DNA of 64,000 bases, taken from positions 124,001 through 188,000 of the forward strand of contig NW_026570355.1 in NCBI RefSeq assembly GCF_019649055.1. Direction: 5' to 3'. Source of the stretch: Paramacrobiotus metropolitanus. Lineage: Eukaryota > Tardigrada > Eutardigrada > Parachela > Macrobiotidae. Shown one piece after another: positions 31,439 through 43,745 of this stretch (its first letter is position 1; each line of letters starts with the position of its first letter). The notes under the pieces are model-generated. The model was not told the DNA's origin. It did no database searches and was given only the letters and a program-made list of their open reading frames with translations. A program made the position numbers and the translations under genes.

Positions 31439-34400
31439 TTAAAAACCGGCAATAAATCCAATCGGCGCAGGAATAAAGGATTTTTTGCACTTTGGGCAGG
31501 TTGCTACTACGAAATTGCCGGTATATTCATTGGCTGCGGATGGCTGCGAACAGCTTGGACAGCGATAATGCAAACGCTTGATTGAATCAGGGAGTTGCCG
31601 GGCTAAATCGTGAGCTCTTTTGTATCCTGAGAGTGTAAACTGTTCCTTCTCGCATTCGGTCAATGCATTCTGCTCCCAATAAACTTCATAATATTTGCAA
31701 TTCAATACAAAATTATCAGCAACTCGGAACAGACCGTTGTCTGCAAATGTTTTCCCTCTGGAATTCAAAAACACCAGGCATACGGGATCACAATGGATAA
31801 GCACAACAGCATGACCTTCTGTTGGCGCGTTGCCGTCTTCCCCCAAGTCTTCCTTCGTCAGCACACCTTGTTTGCTGTTTTTATAAAACTGATTGAATTT
31901 TTCTCTTTGCTGCTTGCTCAGACGATACGTCGCAATCAGAGGACGACCGGCATTTAAAGCTTGCCTAGCTTCGCAGCCGTAGATTTGGTCTTTTTCGTCC
32001 CCAACAGACCCGGTTTTGATATTTAATTGGCGATATTTAAGTCGGTATTTGCTTGCAAATTTTTTGACAACCTCCTCTGTGTTCGCCCCATCAGTTCCGA
32101 AATCTTTAACAAATTCGCCATACAGATCCTTGAAAGCTGGCACGCCACCGTCTCTGCCTGTAAAAGTCATTTCTTGTAAAATTCCTATACAGACACATTT
32201 GAGAGGACACTAAAGAATTTCTTCCTTTGAACCGGGAAATTTTACTGTTGTAGTCCATACTTCGAAATTTTTCGCGTTCCGGACTGTTCCACTATTCGAA
32301 AACTTAATAATGCTTTTGTTAACCTCGTGTTCACGCTTGTATAAAAACACTAATCTTCAAGACATAATGAAATTTTTGGAAAATTTTTGCCACGAACATC
32401 CACGCGGAGAATACCGTACCTCTGGTATCCGGTCGCGTGTATTGTGAATGTGTCCGGACTGTGATAAACAATAAATACTGCGAAGTATTAGAGGTTGCTT
32501 TACGCCGTCCTCAACTATCTTACCTTGTATCCTCTTCATGACCAGATGGAAAACCGTGGCTGTTGCATACGCATAGCAAGTCGCATCGTACTGTTTATGG
32601 GGATTATTCGCGGCAACCTGCAGCTCATTGTTGATATACTCGTCCAGTGCGACTCTGGCAAACAAATTCGCAGTCGCATCGCCACTATTGGCTAACGACT
32701 GCGCCACCGTTGTAAAGTCTTCGATAGCTTCTGGATCATTAACTGGAGCAAATAGCCTAACTTCCCCCCTTTCTGAAATATTCCACTTCCGTCGCCGTAA
32801 AAACTGAATGGCGGGATGCCGGCAGGGTACATTAGTGCAGAGTCTGAATAATGCTCGCCTTCCATCGCCCCAGCTTTCGTCCTCCTTATAATACAGTGCC
32901 TTGCACTGGTTTGGCGTCAAATCGTCTGCTATTAAGCAGGTGGCGATATTGACTTTTAGGCCGGTAGGCACATTTGGTATTTCGCCATCGGTAGGATAGC
33001 CGTCAGTCATTATTACCAACATCTTCCAGTCTGCACGACTGTTATCGCTATTTATTAAGATGGAATAGGCGGATGAAACGGCGGCGCACATTGGAGTACT
33101 GGATCCGTAAATGTATGGTTCGATACCCTCGATAACCCGATCGAGTTGCTGCTTCGTCAGCTTCCGGATTTCTGCTTTATTTGGATCCATTTCCGCGGCT
33201 TCTTTTATTATGTTGACGGCCTGCTCCAGGTGGATGGAACCAGGCTGGCTGTGTTTTGTAAGAACATGGTCCATGCATTTCTTGACCTGGGCTCGGGCAT
33301 TCAGCCGTTCATTGTCATGAGCGGCATCTACCACTCTTGATGACAACCCAAAGCTGAAAGGGCTGAGAAGATTTCCAATGTGTTTACCAACACCATACGT
33401 AGAATGACTTAAATTATCGCGGCAGACAGCCGGTAATTCCTTAACTATTTCCGCCAACAGGGTCGGTTCCGAAGAGTAAAATGTGTGTAGATATTGGCAC
33501 TCGTCGTGGCTTAAATACTTGTGTACGTACTCAGAACAATACGGTGCTCCGTTGTTTTGCAAGAGGGTTATAAGCAGACCAAACCCGGGCCCCTGCTAAC
33601 ATAGAAAATGTTTACTCCTTTACTACCGCACTGCTACCTTAAATTTGACCGGAAACTCGTAGTCCACCGTGCTACAGTGGGCTTCGAAAAGATGGACCTT
33701 ACACAAGTCTTGTGTAACCACAACGGGCAAATAGGCACTTGTCTGTACTCAGATAGCCAAATTCCGGGCTGACCACCGGCCCGCTGATGTTAACACTCGC
33801 ATCGTGCACATTTCCCAACGAAATCTGTCCACCAATATCTCAAACGAATGAGAAATAAATTAAGAGAATTTCGATACCAAGCAAGTTGTTCTTTATGAGA
33901 TCTAAGAGAAAATCGAAGCACCTAAATGTTTCGTGGACATAGCATAGAATTCTGATCCACAGTTTGGTTTCAATTTTCTCGCAGAAATCGTATGCTTTGT
34001 CTACAAGAAACTTTAGGTGCATGAGGCCGTGACTCGATTTTTTCTTAGATCTCTTAAACAACAACATGTTTGGTACCAAAATTCTTGATAATGTTTTCTC
34101 ACTCGTTTGAGATATCTGTGGATAGTTTTCGTTGGGAAATGTGCAAGGTGCAAGCGGTTGAATTTTTGCGCGGTTTACAGTGAATCTTCTCTACTACGTT
34201 CCTACTCTAGCTTCCAGAACGTTACAAAGGGGTGGGCGTAAGTACGGGCACTGCCCCAAGGGGCAAATAATGACGCCCTATCCCCCAGGGTTGAGTTACA
34301 TATAGAATTGTTTGTAGCAGCCGGATTATGCTCGCGTTCGACTTCCAGATCATTCTGCTGGTGCAAAAAGCCATGAAAGGTAGTGGCCGACAGATTAAAC

Positions 34401-35730
34401 CTTTTAGCAGCACTGCGATAACAAGCTTCTCTGACTTAATGGCGTTAATGATTTCGAGCTTTTTCTCCAAAGAGAAACTCTGACGCTCACCTTTCGCGTC
34501 CATTTGTAAACAGCCACAGTACCGTAACTGACAGGTTAAGCTCCCAACTATGTGTGTAAATGTTGTTTTTTATCGTTCCGCTGCTTTGCATCGCAAGATC
34601 TGGCATTGGGCAGACTTAAAACCAGAAGCAGGAGCTTTCTTTGAAATTTTTGTTTCTCGTTCTTATCCAGCTGTACGTAACGCAGGGGTTGAATGCACCT
34701 TAAATATGGTCTTCCGTTCCATGATAGGTGTACGTTATACTTATAAAGGGGTGAAAGTTTAAAGAGAACTGCCCCTGTGTTATAATATGCGGACAGTCCG
34801 GTTCCCAGCCGTATGCACATAATAAAGGGTGAACGTTATAAAAGGGTGTGTGTTACGAGGAGTTTCACTGTATGTTTATTAGTCATTTGGTCTTGGCCGT
34901 TTAATTTTATTGGTCATTCGGTCTCAGACCGATTGTAACCATATTTTTGAAGTCCACTGTACGACGATGCCGTGTTGTCCGACAACAGCAACTTTTTTAC
35001 ATTTCTCTTTGCGAACGTTTTTGTTACTTGCCAATTATGGATGAGATGCTCACTAAGCTTTCAACGACAGCGTTCCTGGTTCCTACTGAAAACCCGTAGG
35101 TTTATTCAGACCGATACCTGGTGCAAAACATTTGCTCGTATCCCACAGCTTTTGCCCATTAACTGCATTTTTTTATTGGTTGCAGCTCACGCATAAAAAC
35201 AACAACAATACTGGGGTTGCAAAGACGGCCAACATACAACAGTACTGTATACCGCCGCCTATTCGGCATTTTGCTGTAGTGTAGGTACAGGAGTTCAAAA
35301 TACTCGTAAATAGTCCAGATATCGGATTTCTAGTACATCAATATCTGTTCAGCTTGCCATCTTTAAGCCTACTAACCTTTTGCTGTGACTGTGCTTTCGT
35401 ATCCTGAACAGTTGTTTCTGATTGATAACTGCCATGGGTAATGGCGCTTCCAGAGTTGTCTCTGTTTTTACGGGCATTATTTTGAAACTTCAGCAACGAA
35501 AACATATCGCAGAGACACTGATGTCCGGATTCCGTGCGAATCCCAAATGCCACCGCGGACACTGTACAATTATTTTTTCCACTTTCTTCGGATGCAATCT
35601 GAATAACCGATTCGAATACCGACTGTAATCGTGAGGTTTTTTCGTCATCGTTCTTTGTCTGTAGAGTGCAGTATATGTTCTTCATGCTTTCGGAAACGTC
35701 GACAAGCACGACGATAGCAGTCTGGGACAT
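31439..35730 (-). CDS. vWA / papain-like cysteine protease / zinc-ribbon protein, three exons
   Basis: Exons (minus) are 35730-35377, 33592-about 32415 and about 32153-31439, roughly 748 residues. The first intron has clear sites (GTTAGT donor, TTAGCAG acceptor). The second junction is the pair that keeps frame but its donor is weak. The N-terminal vWA domain has a full metal-binding set: DVSES near residue 12, YGSSTPM, and MTDG, with a long insertion between. The C-terminal half looks papain-like: ATCYAYATATVF supplies the nucleophile (Cys codon 32578-32576), GHAVVLIHC the His and LNSRG the Asn 16 residues later, as in papain. It ends with a CPSC...CPKC zinc ribbon. There is no signal peptide, so it is probably cytosolic. 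Function unknown. Confidence 0.75.
33797..34160. mobile_element. Foldback element with 140-bp inverted arms (intron 1 of the vWA gene)
   Basis: The left arm (33797-33940) and right arm (34005-34160) are imperfect inverted copies. They share TGCACATTTCCCAACGAAA at the tips, AATATCTCAAACGA / TCGTTTGAGATATC, and GAGATCTAAGA near the loop. The central loop is about 65 bp. No coding frame and no clear target duplication are seen. An RNA spanning it would form a long hairpin. Confidence 0.75.
34178..34870 (-). mobile_element. pogo/Tigger-type DNA transposon, internally deleted
   Basis: The ends are CAGTGAATCTTCTC (34178) and, read from the other side at 34870, CAGTGAAACTCCTCGTAAC. Both are flanked by TA (34176-34177, 34871-34872). 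The element includes a transposase N-terminal remnant and is far shorter than an intact pogo-type element (usually 2-3 kb). It sits in intron 1 of the vWA gene. Confidence 0.72.
34222..34503 (-). pseudogene. pogo/Tigger transposase fragment (CENP-B-type HTH), frameshifted
   Basis: The frame begins with Met at 34503; GERQSFSLEKKLEIINAIKS matches the first helix-turn-helix of CENP-B/Tigger transposases. The frame is then lost: a helix-like segment, FNLSATTFHGFLHQQNDLE, continues in a neighbouring frame, so at least one indel has occurred. The DDE catalytic part is absent. It cannot be functional. Confidence 0.7.
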
Positions 35731-37268
35731 GTTTCCCTTTGAACCGGCACAGTTATTGATAATAATTTTAACACGATTCAGTGACGATTGATAATTAATT
35801 TTAAGAACCGATGCTCAGCTTATTCACCGCAGACACTGGGTTCGAAAAACCGGCAAAAATGGCTTGAGTACAAGGTCAGTTCGGCAGTAAGACAGCTATT
35901 AGATGGCACTGGAAGTCGACATAGAGACTGATACACTAATAATTGATTAAAACTCACCCATCATGTTGCAAAATCAAGCAAAAATGTTATATTGCGTGAC
36001 TTTTTCTATGGACCAGCTTGCCGGCTCGGCAAACTAACAAGGTAAAATACTAAAATCGAAGAGCGTGCTTTTACTTAACTGCCGCTAGCAATACTAATGA
36101 GCCCAGCTGTTAGATTGGTGATGGTCTATCTATATCATATGTATCGACTGATCAATAGTGTTATCGCAAATAGTGTTGCTTTGATGCTTCTCTCTATATG
36201 AAGTATGCTTCTCTCTAGATGAAGTATAGCATATTAGTTTGGTTCACGTGTCATCTTCTCAATGGAGTAAACTGTTTTAGTGCCTTTCATCATCAGCGCT
36301 GTTATTGATCAATTTGATTATTAGTATCGCAAAACATCCTCCGGCTGTTTTTCCAGTAAGATGTCACATGCAGTATAATCATTAATAATCCAGGCGCATT
36401 TGTAATGTGTTAGATTACAGAGTACTCAGCAGAGGTTTTGCTTTAACTATGTCGTCTCGCCAAACCGTTCAGCTCGTGCCCTTGACAATACTAATATTAA
36501 GGCCGCGTGACGCTGTAAGTGCGGGCTCTGACATTAAAAATTAACCGCCGACGTCATTCATGCTTTGCCATTCACATAATAAACCGTCTTCCGCATTTTT
36601 TTTACCAAGGAAAAGTATTTCTAGCCGACAACATAAAATTGATTAAATACGAAGGTGTCCGTTCTTCTGCTGGTTGTCAGGATAAATAAATACTACAGTA
36701 CAAAAACTAGCAAAAGGTATGTGATTCATGTGAAATTGCGATATGAATATCAGGATATACATGTATCATGATGTATATACTATGTAGTATGCCATCAAAA
36801 CGCTCGTAATCGGTACTGTGTTCTCAGCAGATAGTTAAACTCAAAATTGATGTCGTGCATAATCAATCATTCTTAATTCTCTCCGAATGTAACAAATAGT
36901 AATACGAACCACAAATAAGTTAACTACAGACTGAAACGCGGAAAAAATGTATTGAATAAATAAAAAAAACTGCGGCATGATAGAAAGGCGGTAGTTTGGT
37001 AAACTGGTTTAGTATAACCGCCGCGTACAAAAGGATCGACTTGCTAATAAATTGAGCAAGTGAATTCAATTAAAAAACAAACAACCTAGTGTAATTAATA
37101 ACTGCGAAGGAGAATTGTGTCACCCCTTCGGGGTATATTTGCCCGAATTGTTGCTATGCAGCTCTAATGCTGCAGATTAAAGCATTATTAAATATATGTT
37201 AACAATCCGCACTTACAGTAAAAGTAAGAGTTAATATATTTCGCTACCTTTGTGTCGCTTAGTCGGAA
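35731..37268. other. Intergenic region between divergent genes
   Basis: It separates the start of the minus-strand vWA/protease gene (35730) from the start of the plus-strand XK-like gene (37269), so both promoters should lie here. The sequence is AT-rich and I could not assign individual elements. Confidence 0.5.
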
Positions 37269-40237
37269 ATGAAATTTACCAGTCTTTCGTGTAGCAAATT
37301 TGTGGAGATTCTATCTGACTTTTTCACGGCATACAAGTCGCCATTATCGCACGGCCGTCTTACGCGGCACTACCTGCGATTCAGTAGCGTTTTCTGCACA
37401 GTTCTGGTTATGGTGGATTTTCTTCTGGACGTTTGCGACATCAGTTTGAATTATTTAAAAAATCCGCTGTGTCTGTCGTCCGACGAGAAACATTTAATGC
37501 TGTCAGTTCTTTTACTACCATTTGGATATGCCGTAATGCAAATCATCAAGGGCAGATTTCCGAGAGAACAGTTGCTTAAACATGCATACCCGGCAAGCCT
37601 TTGCTGGTGGTGAGTTGTGTTGCGTCTCATTTGATTCTTCTCTTTGTATTCGAAATAGACCTGCGTAACTGGGTAGGGAAATAATGCGAGAATAAGTAGC
37701 GCGTGACCGGCGGATGGTCACGTTTGCTTACAAAATCGTTGAACTTGAGAATAATTGTTTAACAGAAATCGTTCAACAGAAGAAAAAATATGGTGTTTTT
37801 TTATGTTTTCTTATGTATCAACTCAACAAGTGTATCTTTTCACTATAATGTTTGCGGACCTTCTAATATCGCAGCTTGGGTGTTAACGCACTCTTTTGAA
37901 CCAAAAAACTGTAAGAAAGGGTGCAAGATTACGAGTGCCCTATGGTACGACTAGGAATATCTAACCGAAAAAAAACCAACGGATTAAAAGTTTACTTTCC
38001 AAACACGGTTTATCGTCTGATTATCGAGGCAGTTTTAAGTATACCTTGCATAACCGCGGAAACGCTAAAGAAAAATTACACGCAGCTATTCGATCACAAA
38101 ATCCATTGACAACGTTGTACAGTGCACCGATTTTGTAGCGATCTGGTGTTTTTTCACGGTCAGTTACGAGCAGAATCAAGCTCAAACTCGATGTATAATT
38201 CCGCTCGAAAAAAGAAAGCCTAACCATAAGTATGAACTTGTAACTCACGCCGGTGGCCTAACATAAAAAATATGAAAACTGCAAACCGATTCCAGGTGTG
38301 CACATGTCCAACGGGGTGTGCGAGAAGTCGAAGTGGCAACGAGAAGCGATCCAAATGGAGAACATTTACTACAGGAAGCACCGGTCGATGCCATACTAGC
38401 CGCAAAAGAAGCTAACCGTCGACTTCACGAAATACTGAAACTGGAGATATTCGGCGAAGCAATGCCGCAACTGTTTTTACGGTTATACTTTATTATGCGG
38501 CATACCCTTCGCTCTGGTGATTTACCTACCTGGCTGACCGCAATCAAGCTGATAATGTCATCTCTTAGCATTTGCCTGGAGCTATACAGCGTTCAAATCT
38601 TAAAAGACGAATGCTACTGCATCAGGAAGCTTTGTGAACTAGATGATTCTGATAGCAACTGTGCTTCTCCGGAGGGTCGGCAAAGAGCTCACAAAATCCT
38701 GCTTGATAATGAGCTGCGGCCGTATCGTCACAATATCGTCAAGTGCATCGTAATTGTGACTTTGTCGTTAATATATTGCCTCATACAAACCACAATCTGG
38801 GCGCTGGTCTTGAACAGTTCATCCACATTGTTTCATTTGTGTCTGGCGCTGCACGGCGGACTGTTTTGGGCATTGAAGTTTTACTTCGCGCTGCCAGAGG
38901 AGGTCCCATGGAGCGAGCATCCGATGCCGGTGCTGGCATCGTTGCGCTACATTTTCAGCCCTTACTGTCCACAGTTACATGTGGAAATCGTGAAGGAGAA
39001 CTCCTCCGTGGCGCGACAGCATTATACCTTCCTGTGTTGCTCCGCTGTTGTATCCGCCGCAATGCAGTTGTGCGGACTGATCGTTTTGCCATCGTCCGAC
39101 CACGTGTTTCCGCCTGGATCGTGGATTAATAACACTTATTTCATTATCCTCAGTCCACTGGGCACCCTCGTGCTCTTTCTTGGAATTGCCGAGCTGTACG
39201 TGCAAGTAGAGTTCAGATTTCGCCCACCAGGTATATAAAATCCAAACTATTGCTACGAACACGATTCCGCACGCCAGTGGGTCAATTGTACACGCCACTT
39301 GTAAATGATAACTAACCGCCTCGTGTCAGTCGTGACTTATTACTTAGCTCCGCCCTTTTTTGTGTGGGTTAGTTAAGCGAACATAACCCCTGTCTGGCGC
39401 GTTACATATCTGCTGACCAGCCTGACCTGCTAACGTATTTTGATGGATCAGTTGAAACAGCTTAACTGTAATCCATGTACAAGTGAACAATTTTCGAGCC
39501 GAATCGAAGTGCGTAAATGGCAAACCCAGTAACTTACGAAGGAGGTATTCGCATGAATTATTGCACTGGCACCAGTATATGGATAGGTCATGCGAACAGC
39601 CATCAGTTCGCTCAAACCAGTTTATACTGCAGTCTGCAGCTGTCGACAGTGATTTCGTTGTTTGATCCCTAATATCCTTCAGTAAAGCAGTAAACAAATT
39701 CTGCAATGAATGTCTCCTTGCGAATTGCAGAGACAACTCAAGTCGCTGCGAATCCCGAATCCGAAAACTTGAGTACCAAGCCGTCAACGAGTGGAGACAT
39801 TTCCGAAACAGATCTAGCGGCCCCTGGCAATTCGGGAAATCTACAACGCCAAGCTTTCAACGGCGAAGCCGCACCACCAGCAGTGGATATCGAGATGGGC
39901 ATCTGCACCGACAGCAGCGATGGTTCTAACCAATCATGGGAGCAGTATAAGGAGCCTACAGTCGAACAAACGGAAGGGTATAATTCCGATGACGAAAGCC
40001 ATGAAGGTTCATCCAATGGTGAACCTGAGAAGGCACAACCACTTCGAGGTAAGCTCAGCGTCTTAAGTTTTTGAAGGACTCGGTCACAGCGGAGTCGTAT
40101 ATCTTTCAGAAGCAGACAGAGATTTAAGCGGAACCGCAGCACAACCTCCTAACATTCCCATTGAACATGGTCCACAAGGCCTTGCTGAAAGTCTCCGCAA
40201 ACGTCATCTCATTGGCCGCCAAACCAGCACTTCATAA
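37269..40237 (+). CDS. XK-related-like multi-pass membrane protein, four exons
   Basis: Exons are 37269-37609, 38296-39230, 39731-40048 and 40110-40237; all GT-AG, frames join exactly, 573 residues. Hydrophobic segments include VLVMVDFLLDVCD and LMLSVLLLPFGYAVMQI in exon 1, then at least six more in exon 2. The segment LEIFGEAMPQLFLRLYFIM recalls the E-x-PQ-L-x-LQLY signature of XK/XKR proteins, which include phospholipid scramblases such as CED-8; this is inference. Exons 3-4 encode an acidic Ser/Glu-rich cytoplasmic tail (SSDGSNQSWEQ, NSDDESHEG) ending in a basic KRHLIGRQ segment. An AATAAA at 40236-40241 overlaps the stop. No caspase site was identified. Confidence 0.7.
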
Positions 40238-40241
40238 TAAA
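40236..40241 (+). terminator. Polyadenylation signal AATAAA of the XK-like gene
   Basis: The hexamer AATAAA overlaps the TAA stop codon (TCATAATAAAGTG), implying a very short 3' UTR if it is used. Confidence 0.5.
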
Positions 40242-41144
40242 GTGTAAATGTATTGTGCTTTAGTGAGTCAGTCGACATCCGAAAAAACTTACGCCATCGC
40301 GCTGTCGTGACATTTACGGTAGTTGGCGCCCGCTTTATCAACGCTCAATCCTACTGCATCATAATTATTTACAAAGGTTGGCACAGATCACTTGCATCTC
40401 ATAGTGACCAGTTCAGCTAGGAAAGAGGCTGCGTTACTTCATCAGTATTTGTAGGGTTGAAGTTGTTGAACGTTTTACGTAATGATAAATTACAGCTTGC
40501 TGAATGGTAGCGAAATCCTGACAAAGAATACTGTACCATGTATACTTGTACACACATCGCGCCTTATCGTCGTACAAATGTGTTTTTTAATTCTCTAAGT
40601 GATGCGCTGAGTGTGGTAGGTGTCAATTCGTTTGATCATTTTTAATGCTTTGCAGTCCCGCGTAGATCGTACTACTGTATCGCGTTCGACTATGCCTGTA
40701 CAGGTACATCACTGAATACGACAGAACCAGGTTTCTATGGGTCAAGTGTGCTTCGATAATGTTAACCGCTCCATAATTTCAGTAAAACCAAAATGTGCTT
40801 GTCTGATTCTAATGTGCTTGTCGAGTTTTTGTTGTTTCTGTCGTAATGCAAAATGTGCTTGTCGACTTCACGTATGTGACGCGGTAAATCTATGTACAAT
40901 ATTTGTTCTTTGCAACGGGCAACAAAGCTTTCTCTTGGCCACGGTGTCGTCAGTAACGAGGTACAATTTATAGCTGCTGTATGTTTGCAGACTGTGTTGA
41001 CGTACGTTTTTCTAAGATTTACTAACGTAAGATTTACTGCATGACTGCGCTAAAAAATACAACACTCATGCTCCTGCAGCACTGATACCGACTGTTGTCG
41101 GTGCAACCTTACAGAACTGCAAACATGACATGATTTACTTCTGA
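40242..41144. other. Intergenic, nothing recognised
   Basis: A near-tandem AAAATGTGCTTGTC motif occurs three times around 40790-40865; otherwise I see nothing supportable. Confidence 0.45.
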
Positions 41145-41401
41145 CCATCCTGTAAAAGTAAAAGAGTATCCAGATGCTCAGGCACAGCTAGTAAGCCTTT
41201 GCCGTACGGCTTACAATACATCGTCTAGCGGGACACTAAAGATATTCCTTAATTTTTTTTAATCCACGTTAAAAAATCCACGTTTAAAAAGCCACCTCGG
41301 AACAATAATGGCAACACAGGCCATAATAGTGAGTGATACATATCTGAACGTGAATCTACTCCAGCATCTAGTCCTGAATCTAGTCCCGGCATCTCGAACT
41401 G

Positions 41402-41929
41402 AACAACATTGCTAAACGCGGCTGGGAAACGGCGGGCTTCCCCTGTCAGAATGAGCCATCTGGATTGTCAAACAAGGATAACAAGCGACCGGACGGCATG
41501 ACACTGATACCCGTGCGTGACGGAAAGGCGGTAGTGTGGGACGCCACCTGCTGGGACACCGTGGCTACCTCGCACGTAAAAGCCAGCTCAAAGAAGTCAG
41601 GTAACGTGGCACGGCTGGCGGAAGACTTTAAGCGCGGGAAGTACGGATTTTTGGAGGATATGGGGTATCTGTTCTACACCCTCGCAGTCGAAACTCTCGG
41701 AACCTTTGGTGCGGAATTTGCTGAGATGATACGTTTTGTCGGGAGGAAGATTCGCGATGTGACCGGGGAATCTCGATCTACGGCTTTCCTTAGACAACGT
41801 TTTAGTCTCGCTGTTGTTAGAGGAAATGCGGCTGCTGTCTTGGGTACATTAAACGCGCGACCGAAAGTTGGATGTGACAGTAATGACTTTGGTTGTTTTT
41901 CAATGTGTAAATTCAAACTTTTTAATTAG
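41402..41929 (+). pseudogene. C-terminal fragment of a non-LTR retrotransposon polyprotein
   Basis: The frame reads GLSNKDNKRPDGMTLIP, then VVWDATCWDT, LAVETLGTFGAEF and FSLAVVRGNAAAVLGTL. This series resembles the conserved C-terminal region that follows reverse transcriptase in many animal retrotransposon proteins annotated only as RT-like. No RT core is present, so it is a 5'-truncated copy, the usual product of LINE-type insertion. The block (about 41333-41990) is missing from the second duplicate, so it inserted after duplication or was lost there. Confidence 0.55.
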
Positions 41930-43496
41930 TGTCTTTCGGCGCAGGCTTTTTGTTACGTTTAATTGGCTATTGCCTGAATGAAATATCTACTCCAGTCACA
42001 GGCTCACTGCCCAGTGTAAGGGAACGCTCCCTGCACCAGCGGTTACGTTGATGCCAACGCCATTGCACGAGTGACGAGAGCCAGTGCTAACCAGAGCCCA
42101 TTAAATTGATCTTGTATTCTTGTCGTTGAACTTGCACAGTTGCACTTAAAATTTGCAGCTGCTTTCTTACTAATTTTTCGATCTGCTTCGTTTCAAGGAC
42201 CACTTTTGACTTCTTAATAATTCTGTTCCACGTTGCTTCGCAGTCTCACGGATTACATTTAGCCTTGTTATTCCGCACGGCCACTTCTCTGTCTCTCAGC
42301 CAGAAAGAATGTATCTGTACGAAGATGCTGATCGGTGGGTCCACGCCTGGAACGCTGTGGATGTGGAGATTGACAGTCTGCGGCAGCACGGTCTTGTCAT
42401 CGGTCTGGAAGAGAACGGCAGCACTCCGCCGCTTTTAATCGTCGATTTCGAAGGCCCCACACAACGGTCGGTGGTGGTGCCATACGGGAAGGTTTGGGAA
42501 TGTTATCCCTATCCGGGTATCCCATCGGCCTGGTGCGCGATTTACGCGATGTGGAGGCGCTGTTGCACGACGGCCCGCATCGCCCCTGGACCAGGTACCC
42601 GGAGAGTGCTGATTCCTTATTTTTGAGCATCGGAATGAGGTGTCACTGGTGGAAGTGATGGTAAGCGGGGAGCTGCGTCGCGAACTGATTCCCTATCGGC
42701 AGATTCGCGATCCGGGCTCCGAAGAACGATTCCAAGGAAAACTCTTGGCCGCTGATCATTTCGTCATGCGGACGTGTGATGTGCCCAACGGCTACTGGGG
42801 CCTGGAACCGTCGGTAGCGGCGTTCCATTTGCGCTTCACGAAAGTCCTCAGTCAGCAGATGCACTATGTCCGACTGCGTGAAGAATTGCCGATGTGGTGG
42901 AATGAATTCAAGGGAGACGTGGTGAGTCTATTGACAGTTGTTGAATTTTGAACCGTTCTATCCGCAGGCTGCTTTGGTGTGTATAAATATCAAGGGAGCA
43001 GGCCCGCGCTGGCGGTTTACAGTAGGGGTTGGGGGCGTCGACCCCGAAAATTGATGGGGGCGGAGCGCAATACTTTAAATCCGCCTCCCCTCCCGGCGTT
43101 CGAAAACGGGGTCGTCATACTTCAAACTTCGCCTTAGGCGGCCAAACATCGAAACGGGGAGCCGCCTCTTCCCCCGTTCAACGCGGGCTTGCATGGGGAT
43201 ACGTTTTGGCATGCCGCAGCCGCTTTTGTACTTACTAAGCCGCTCTGCAGCTACTCACTCGCAACCGCGCGCGGAGTGGCTGCATACTAGTACTTGCATG
43301 ACCGGCTTGTCGTGCTCGAAGGACAGTTCAGTTCGGCTTCTCACAAGTTATTCCGTAATATTGTGGTTAGGGTACAAATATCATATTTTGCTGCCTATTT
43401 TTCAATTTGTGAACAACACATTCCGTTTGACTGGCAAATTATGATAACACGACTTACCCGTAATTACGGTACTTCCAAAGGTGCCTCATCAGAGGC

Positions 43497-43745
43497 CCGC
43501 GCTCAAGCTCTGACTCTGACCGCTGAAACTCTGACTACTCCAAGTCTGACTCTGACTGTCCAAACTCTGACTCTGACCGAATTACCTAAGAATAACTTAA
43601 AAAACCTAAGAAACCTTAAAAACCTAAAAAACCTAAGAAACCTAAGAAACCTTCCAGAGTCAGAGTCAGACTTTGAGCGGTCAGAGTCAGACTGTGAGTA
43701 GTCAGAGTCAGAGTTTGAGTGGTCAGAATCAGAGTCAGAATTGGA
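43497..43745. mobile_element. Foldback element with CTCTGACTCTGAC arms and CCTAAGAAA core
   Basis: The left arm (43505-43582) repeats CTCTGACTCTGACYG and the right arm (43655-43740) repeats the complement CAGAGTCAGAGTC. The core (43587-43650) is AAACCTAAGAAACCTT units, the complement of TTAGGTTTC. TCATCAGAGGC (43488-43498) and TCATCGGAGGC (43758-43768) flank it, an 11-bp near-match that may be a mutated duplication. It lies in intron 1 of the broken F-box gene and is absent from the other duplicate. Confidence 0.7.
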
